A DNA stretch of 11,177 nucleotides, from the NCBI GenBank assembly GCA_964250215.1, contig CAXUEX010000094.1, positions 1 through 11,177 on the forward strand. Reading direction: 5' to 3'. The notes beneath the pieces were generated by a model, which was not told the DNA's origin, did no database searches, and was given only the letters and a program-made list of their open reading frames with translations. The stretch is from DAIDJM01 sp964250215. GTDB lineage: Bacteria; Pseudomonadota; Alphaproteobacteria; Acetobacterales; Acetobacteraceae. Positions 7,537 through 11,177 of the stretch are shown here, in pieces; the first letter of the stretch is position 1; every line of letters begins with the position of its first letter. The position numbers and the translations under genes are program-made.

Positions 7537-8802
7537 ATGGCGGCCTTGCCGGGGCTGTCTTACGCTTCGCTTGCCATGCCCTCAATCTGCCGCGATTGCG
7601 CGCCCGCCCCCTGCGCCTGCCGCGCCCCGCGCACGCTGCGCCACCCGGACCTGTTCGCGCTGACGGTGGCGCATGTCGATGCCGACGCCTTTTTCGCGGC
7701 GATCGAAAAGCGCGACCGGCCGGAGCTGGCGCACCGCCCCGTAATCGTCGGCGGCGGCGTGCGCGGCGTGGTCAGCACCGCCTGCTACATCGCCCGGCTT
7801 TCCGGCGTGCACAGCGCCATGCCGATGTTCAAGGCGCTGAAACTCTGCCCCGACGCCACGGTCATCCGCCCCGATTTCAGCAAATACAGCGAAGCCGCCC
7901 GCCGCATCCGCGCCATGCTGCTGGAACTCACCCCGGATGTGCAGCCGCTCTCGATCGACGAGGCGGCGCTGGATTTGGCCGGCACGCAGGCGCTGCACGG
8001 CGCGCCACCCGCCGCGGTGCTGGCCGGCTTCGCGCGGCGCGTAGAGCGCGAGCTCGGCATCACCGTGTCGATCGGGCTGGCGGCCAACCGGATGCTGGCC
8101 AAGCTCGCGGCCGGGCTCGACAAGCCGCGTGGCTTCGCCGTGCTCGGCCGCGAAGCGGCCGCCGTGCTGGCACTGCATCCGGTGTCGCTGCTGCCCGGCA
8201 TCGGCCCGGCGCAGGAACGCCGGCTCGCGGCGCTCGGCCTGCACCGCATCGCCCAGCTTCAGGCGCTGTCGCCCTTCGAGGCCCGCCGCCGTCTCGGCGA
8301 TGACGGCCCCGCTTTGGTCCGCCGTGCGCATGGCGAGGATGCCCGCCTCGTCGATCCGCGCCGCGCCGCGAAATCGATCAGCGCGGAGACAACGTTCGCC
8401 ACCGATCTTGTCGAGCGGGGAGCCCTGGAAGCGCATCTCTGGCGCCTCGCCGAAAAACTCGCGGCCCGCCTGCGCGAGGCGGAGCTCGCCACGCCGGGCG
8501 TGGTGCTGAAACTGAAAACCGCCGGCTTTGCGCTGCGCACCCGCCACTCGCGCCTGCCGCAGCCCACGGTGCTGCCCGATCTGCTGTTCGAAGCCGCCGC
8601 CCGGCTGCTGGCGCGCGAGGCCGACGGCACGGCATTTCGTCTGATCGGCATCGGCGCCTCGGGGCTGCTGCCGCTGGCGAGCGCCGACCAGGCCGACCTC
8701 GCCGATCCCGAGCTGGACCGCCGGGTGGCCCGCCAGCGCGCTATAGATACCCTGCGCGACCGCTTCGGCCCCGATACCATCGGCAAGGGCCGGGGGCTGT
8801 AG
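7537..8802 (+). CDS. dinB: DNA polymerase IV (Y-family translesion polymerase)
   Basis: A 421-residue DinB. Catalytic acids are visible in AHVDADAFFAAIE (Asp48, with Phe53 in the steric-gate region) and PLSIDEAALDLAG (Asp141, Glu142). Next come the fingers/palm motif GLAANRMLAKLAAGLDKPRG, the thumb helix-hairpin-helix LLPGIGPAQERRL near 218, and a little-finger domain ending in FGPDTIGKGRGL. Before the polymerase domain is a cysteine cluster (Cys18, 21, 26, 28; CRDC then CAC) as in many alphaproteobacterial DinB proteins, where it may bind zinc. The enzyme copies damaged DNA with low fidelity in the cytoplasm. ATG 7576 would give 408 residues and a start at MPSICRDC, typical for the family; ATG 7537 has the better ribosome-binding site. 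No GTTC-N7-GTTC LexA box is visible nearby. It diverges from the glycosyltransferase operon with a 24-base gap and converges with the GT-C gene with a 14-base gap. Confidence 0.94.
   Translation: MAALPGLSYASLAMPSICRDCAPAPCACRAPRTLRHPDLFALTVAHVDADAFFAAIEKRDRPELAHRPVIVGGGVRGVVSTACYIARLSGVHSAMPMFKALKLCPDATVIRPDFSKYSEAARRIRAMLLELTPDVQPLSIDEAALDLAGTQALHGAPPAAVLAGFARRVERELGITVSIGLAANRMLAKLAAGLDKPRGFAVLGREAAAVLALHPVSLLPGIGPAQERRLAALGLHRIAQLQALSPFEARRRLGDDGPALVRRAHGEDARLVDPRRAAKSISAETTFATDLVERGALEAHLWRLAEKLAARLREAELATPGVVLKLKTAGFALRTRHSRLPQPTVLPDLLFEAAARLLAREADGTAFRLIGIGASGLLPLASADQADLADPELDRRVARQRAIDTLRDRFGPDTIGKGRGL
8652..8802 (+). repeat. Direct repeat, copy 1 (3' end of dinB)
   Basis: The last 150 bases of dinB recur in the same orientation 1960 bases downstream (10612-10761). 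Positions 8652-8710 match 10612-10670 without a difference; eight substitutions follow up to 8790, then one one-base gap near the stop codon. This is the intact, in-gene copy. Confidence 0.9.
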
Positions 8803-8816
8803 GGGATAACCCGCTC

Positions 8817-10395
8817 TCAGCCGCCGCACTGCCCGGCAGCAAATCGCCACCTGCACGGCACCCCGATCCGAAGCCGCACCACCCCGTCCGCGACCGACTT
8901 GCCCGCCGCCAGCGCCGTGCCGGGGGCTGGGTGAAACACCAGGCCCGAGCCCGGCAGCGGCCGCAGCGGCAGCAGCAGCGCGCCTCCGGGGACCGGAAAT
9001 AATTTAAACCCCGAAACATTGCCGAAGCTCGCATCGGCTGCCGACAGCCGTGCCTCGCCGCTGTAGATCGCGTCGTGTGCGCCTGCGAGAGGCAGCTGCA
9101 CAGCGTGCCTCACCGACGAGAGATCGGCCTCCATCGGGAAACTTCCGTCTGCGGCGACGCGCGGCTGCCATGCGCGCGCCGCCACAAAATGTGCCTGCCA
9201 GAAAAACAACGGTGCTGCCGCCGTGATCGCGAAAAATGCCGCGCGCCGTTCCCGCGCCTGGAGCACCGCGGTCGCCAACCTCAGCGCCGCCACCAGCAAC
9301 AGCGGAAAACTCCATTTGAAGTAATGGACATTGAAGAACCGCCACAACCCGCCGGGCTCGAGATCGCGATAGCAGAGATACACTGCCCAGTGCAGCCCGA
9401 TCGCGGCCGCGCACAATCGCCAGCTTCGCGTCGGCGCCTGTTGGGAGAAACAGCCCAGAATCAGCCCCGCGATCCCCGGCGCTATCCAGGGAATGGCCGC
9501 CGCGAGTTCCTGGACCCTCCGCTGTCAGCGGTCGCGAATCCAGAACGATCAGCACCCAGCGCAGCGGCAGGAGCCGCCACTCGAACCCGATCCGCGCCGA
9601 TCCGGCCAGATATTGGCCAGCCGCACCCTGATGCGCGGCAGCGTGCAAGATCACGAACGGCAACGCTCCCGCCAGCAGGCCGGCGACGGCAAAGCCGACA
9701 ATTCGCGTCCTCGCCCCTATCCCGCCGGCCGGCAACATCGCGGCAAAACTGAAACACACCCCGATCAGCACCGCACTATCCGCTGGCCGAAACCCCGCGA
9801 GTACCCCCAGCACGCAGCCCATCAGGAACGCCCGCCGGGTTCCCGTTGCCTCGCCCAGCCGCATCGCGGCGAGCAGCGCCCCGTATTGCAGCGGTGTCGC
9901 CGCGGTCGTTGTCCACGGCACGAACCAGAGCCAGCGCAACACGTGCAGCCCAACTGTCGCGACACAGAAAGCAAGAATTACGGAAGCGGTCCAGAGCGGC
10001 GTCTCCGGCACCAGCCGCGCGCACACGCGACGGAACAACCAGAACGCCGCCAGCAGACACGCCAGATCCGGCAACTCGAACGGCGACCAAGGTGTCAGCC
10101 AAGTGAACGGCGCGGCGAGAAGCGCGTAGCCCGGCGGGTAATTGTGCTGTTGCGGATCAAGATTGCCGTGCCACCACGCTACCGCGGAGGCAAGGTAACG
10201 ATCCTGGTCGGCCCAGCCGTGCCATGGAATCAGTCCATGCCAAAGGCTGTGGTGAAATGCGTAGGTGGCCGCTAGCAGCCAGACGAACCCGGCCACCGAC
10301 GCTACTTTCGGCGCTGCATTCGCGAGCCGAGTCCAGCACGCCGGCCAGACCATTTCCGCCGCACCGAAAAGACGCGCACTCGTTTTCTTACTCAT
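8817..10395 (-). pseudogene. Polytopic GT-C-type membrane glycosyltransferase, frameshifted
   Basis: Two minus-strand frames together form one protein of about 525 residues. The first part (from ATG 10395, 293 or so residues) has a transmembrane helix at about 32-48, then a periplasmic-loop motif GWADQDRYLASAVAWW with acidic residues and NYPPGYALLAAPF, a pattern typical of GT-C/Dol-P-Man-type transferases, followed by further hydrophobic helices. Near 9515-9517 (CCC on the plus strand) the frame must shift: it continues as VQELAAAIPWIAPGIAGLIL, then the helix-rich GLWRFFNVHYFKWSFPLLLV and a soluble C-terminal beta-rich tail ending at 8817. Removing one G from the GGG run restores GAG-GTC-CAG. 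The total length is 1578 plus one base, as expected for a single insertion. Such enzymes move a sugar from a polyprenyl-phosphate carrier to a surface glycan or protein. It could be a true pseudogene or an assembly error. The start overlaps the preceding gene's stop as ATGAGTAA. Confidence 0.75.
9511..9527 (-). other. Frameshift point in the GT-C gene
   Basis: The downstream frame is closed by TGA at complement 9525-9527, and the upstream frame loses its hydrophobic, protein-like composition just after 9515. The change of frame must therefore occur here, most simply at the CCC of 9515-9517. Confidence 0.7.
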
Positions 10396-10611
10396 ATTCG
10401 CTGTCGGTGAAAAACCTTCTCAAAAAAAGCGCCGACATACCTTTGCCAAACATCGATCTGTCCAGAATCCAAGCGCCAATCGTCCAGGCCATTGCCAGCG
10501 CGCACCCTAGCACGCCAGCCCCTTCAATAGTGGCGAATAGCGGAACCGGATGCGGCTATGCCCAGCCGGCAGCGCCACGGCCTGAAAAATTCCATTCCGA
10601 TCCATAACAAC
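10388..10611 (-). pseudogene. C-terminal remnant of a membrane protein (YfhO-like tail)
   Basis: On the minus strand, just after the dinB-derived sequence, one frame reads MDRNGIFQAVALPAGHSRIR then FRYSP. This resembles the 'N-x-FRAVxLPAGxHxVxFRYxP' pattern just before the last transmembrane helix of YfhO-type and similar polytopic glycosylation-associated proteins. A second frame continues with EGAGVLGCALAMAWTIGAWI, a transmembrane helix, and ends with a short basic tail RRFFTDSEYE and TAA (10390-10388). The two frames join near 10527-10535 by one missing base, for example a lost C in TCG-CC(C)-ACT. Everything upstream of this tail is gone and is replaced by the dinB 3' end, so the gene cannot be functional. 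Its stop overlaps the GT-C start (ATGAGTAA), so the two were once a coupled operon. G+C is low here: by hand count 25 of 60 at 10381-10440 and 33 of 60 at 10441-10500. Confidence 0.5.
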
Positions 10612-10761
10612 CGGCGCCTCGGGGCTGCTGCCGCTGGCGAGCGCCGACCAGGCCGACCTCGCCGATCCCGGGCTGGACCGCCGGGTAGCCCGCCAGCGCG
10701 CCATCGATACCTTGCGCGACCGCTTCGGCCCCGATGCCATCGACAAGGCCCGGAACTGTAA
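10612..10761 (+). pseudogene. Diverged remnant of a dinB 3' end (repeat copy 2)
   Basis: This stretch encodes the last 49 or so residues of a DinB (GASGLLPLASADQADLADPG to DRFGPDAIDKARN), in the same direction as the intact gene. It differs from the real dinB tail by eight substitutions in 139 aligned bases, four synonymous (in codons for V, A, I and L) and four changing Glu to Gly, Thr to Ala, Gly to Asp and Gly to Ala. One base is missing just before the stop, so AAC-CTG-TAA has become AAC-TGT-AA and the frame reads through into downstream sequence. There is no polymerase domain upstream; the left junction, at about 10611, abuts the cut membrane-protein gene. The pattern suits the tail of a related dinB allele rather than a recent perfect duplication. 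Confidence 0.85.
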
Positions 10762-10923
10762 ACTTGCCTCCCCAACAACGGCAATACGCCTCGGCAGGAG
10801 CCCGCTCGCTACAACGCACGCACAAAACGCGGCAGGCCGAGGCCCGCAGACCGCTGCCAGCCGCCCCCTCCGGCCATCACAGGAGAATTATCCGCTCCAC
10901 CGTCAAAAGCCCGCACAAATCCG
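10762..10923 (+). other. Intergenic stretch after the dinB remnant
   Basis: No convincing gene is seen on either strand. It contains an 8-base perfect inverted repeat, GCCTCGGC (10788-10795) and GCCGAGGC (10836-10843), separated by 40 bases. The spacing is too wide for a simple terminator and no T-run follows. It is probably the original sequence downstream of the dinB allele whose tail survives here. Confidence 0.4.
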
Positions 10924-10953
10924 TTGACACGCATTCCTATTTCGGACAATAAT
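10924..10953 (+). promoter_or_regulatory. Sigma70-type promoter
   Basis: A perfect -35 box TTGACA (10924-10929) is followed after 18 bases by AATAAT (10948-10953), five of six matches to TATAAT; a 17-base spacing gives CAATAA. Transcription should start near 10959-10961, right at the GTG of the next gene. The -10 box sits inside a short dyad, CGGA-CAATAA-TCCG (10943-10956), which could be an operator. Confidence 0.65.
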
Positions 10954-10959
10954 CCGTCC

Positions 10960-11177
10960 GTGCCCGCCCAACAACCCCCGGCCCCCGCGCCCCACCTGCT
11001 CGAAACCATCGCCCGTCTGCGTGACGGCGTGGCGGCGGAGGCCTATGGCGCCTTGCCCGCCTTCCTCGCCATCCTCATCCGGCAAGTGCTCGAACGACTG
11101 GCCGATGCCATCGCTCGGCTCATCGCCGCCGCCCCATCCGGCACAATCGAACCGTCGGTGCCCGCGGCCCGTGGCGC
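10960..11177 (+). CDS. Unknown helical protein, N-terminal part (partial, possibly leaderless)
   Basis: An open frame runs from GTG 10960 to the right edge of the window (72 codons). It starts with a Pro/Ala-rich segment (VPAQQPPAPAPH), then amphipathic and hydrophobic helices rich in Leu, Ala, Ile and Arg (LLETIARLRDGVAAEAYG, LPAFLAILIRQVLERLADAI). No catalytic motif is visible. From memory, acetic-acid bacteria carry many hypothetical proteins with such a helical N-terminus, but I cannot confirm membership. There is no Shine-Dalgarno sequence; the promoter just upstream would start the mRNA at or next to the GTG, so leaderless translation is likely. TTG 10924 is in frame but overlaps the -35 box, which argues against it. 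Codon use is high-GC like the rest of the chromosome, unlike the block at 10388-10611. Confidence 0.5.
   Translation, partial: MPAQQPPAPAPHLLETIARLRDGVAAEAYGALPAFLAILIRQVLERLADAIARLIAAAPSGTIEPSVPAARG

Noticed and set aside
7100..7700. Search for an SOS (LexA) box of the alphaproteobacterial GTTC-N7-GTTC type near dinB.
   Set aside because: Each GTTC or GAAC found here lacks a partner at the right spacing.
8803..8816. Possible terminator between dinB and the GT-C gene.
   Set aside because: Only 14 bases lie between the stop codons, with no stable hairpin or T-run.
7582..8856. A 424-codon minus-strand open frame opposite dinB.
   Set aside because: It mirrors dinB codons and has no recognisable domain; dinB motifs on the plus strand are unambiguous.
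8803..10611. The block between the dinB tails considered as a transposon or integron cassette.
   Set aside because: No transposase or integrase, no terminal inverted repeats and no short target-site duplication are seen; the 150-base repeats are gene tails that differ from each other.
10507..10746. A minus-strand open frame spanning the dinB remnant and the membrane-protein tail.
   Set aside because: Its first half is antisense to dinB-derived sequence; only the second half (from about 10611) resembles protein, so it is a chance fusion at the join, not a gene.
10788..10843. Inverted repeat GCCTCGGC / GCCGAGGC considered as a terminator or attachment site.
   Set aside because: The arms are 40 bases apart, have no T-run and no extended symmetry; an 8-base GC-rich repeat is expected by chance.

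Overview
The window looks like a chromosomal segment of a high-GC alphaproteobacterium, most likely of the acetic-acid-bacterial type (Acetobacteraceae). This rests on about 70% G+C in the coding regions, a DinB with an N-terminal cysteine cluster before the polymerase domain, and an Entner-Doudoroff/fructokinase neighbourhood. No RNA gene, CRISPR array, insertion sequence or known defence system was seen. The taxonomic guess comes from remembered family features, not from a search.

Region by region. (1) 1-224, minus strand: the start of a KDPG-aldolase-like gene (eda), preceded by a 51-residue membrane-anchor protein that resembles only the N-terminal end of YfgM-type proteins. (2) 333-1680, plus strand: a small cysteine-rich lipoprotein and a ROK-family fructokinase very like E. 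coli Mak. The kinase carries an odd poly-C stretch near its 3' end. Eda and fructokinase both fit sugar catabolism. (3) 1677-7512, minus strand: two very large, closely coupled surface-glycan genes. The first has two GT4-type glycosyltransferase domains; the second joins a methyltransferase, a coiled coil, a GT4 domain and a GT2 domain. They probably assemble or modify one surface polysaccharide or O-antigen-like glycan. (4) 7537-8802, plus strand: DNA polymerase IV (dinB), divergent from the glycosyltransferases. (5) 8817-10395, minus strand: a frameshifted polytopic membrane glycosyltransferase of GT-C type, overlapped at its start by the broken 3' end of a second membrane-protein gene (10388-10611). 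(6) 10612-10761, plus strand: a diverged second copy of the last 150 bases of dinB. (7) 10924-11177: a strong sigma70-like promoter and the start of an unknown gene that may be translated from a leaderless mRNA.

The most informative structure is at 8652-10761. A roughly 1.8-kb block of foreign-looking membrane glycosylation genes lies between two versions of the dinB 3' end. The second version differs by scattered substitutions, about half of them synonymous. This looks like the scar of a horizontal exchange in which one dinB allele with its neighbours was joined to the tail of another, cutting the upstream membrane-protein gene in two.

Sequence quality is a caution. Two single-base frameshifts lie beside short G/C runs, and one gene contains poly-C runs, so some apparent damage may be sequencing or assembly error.
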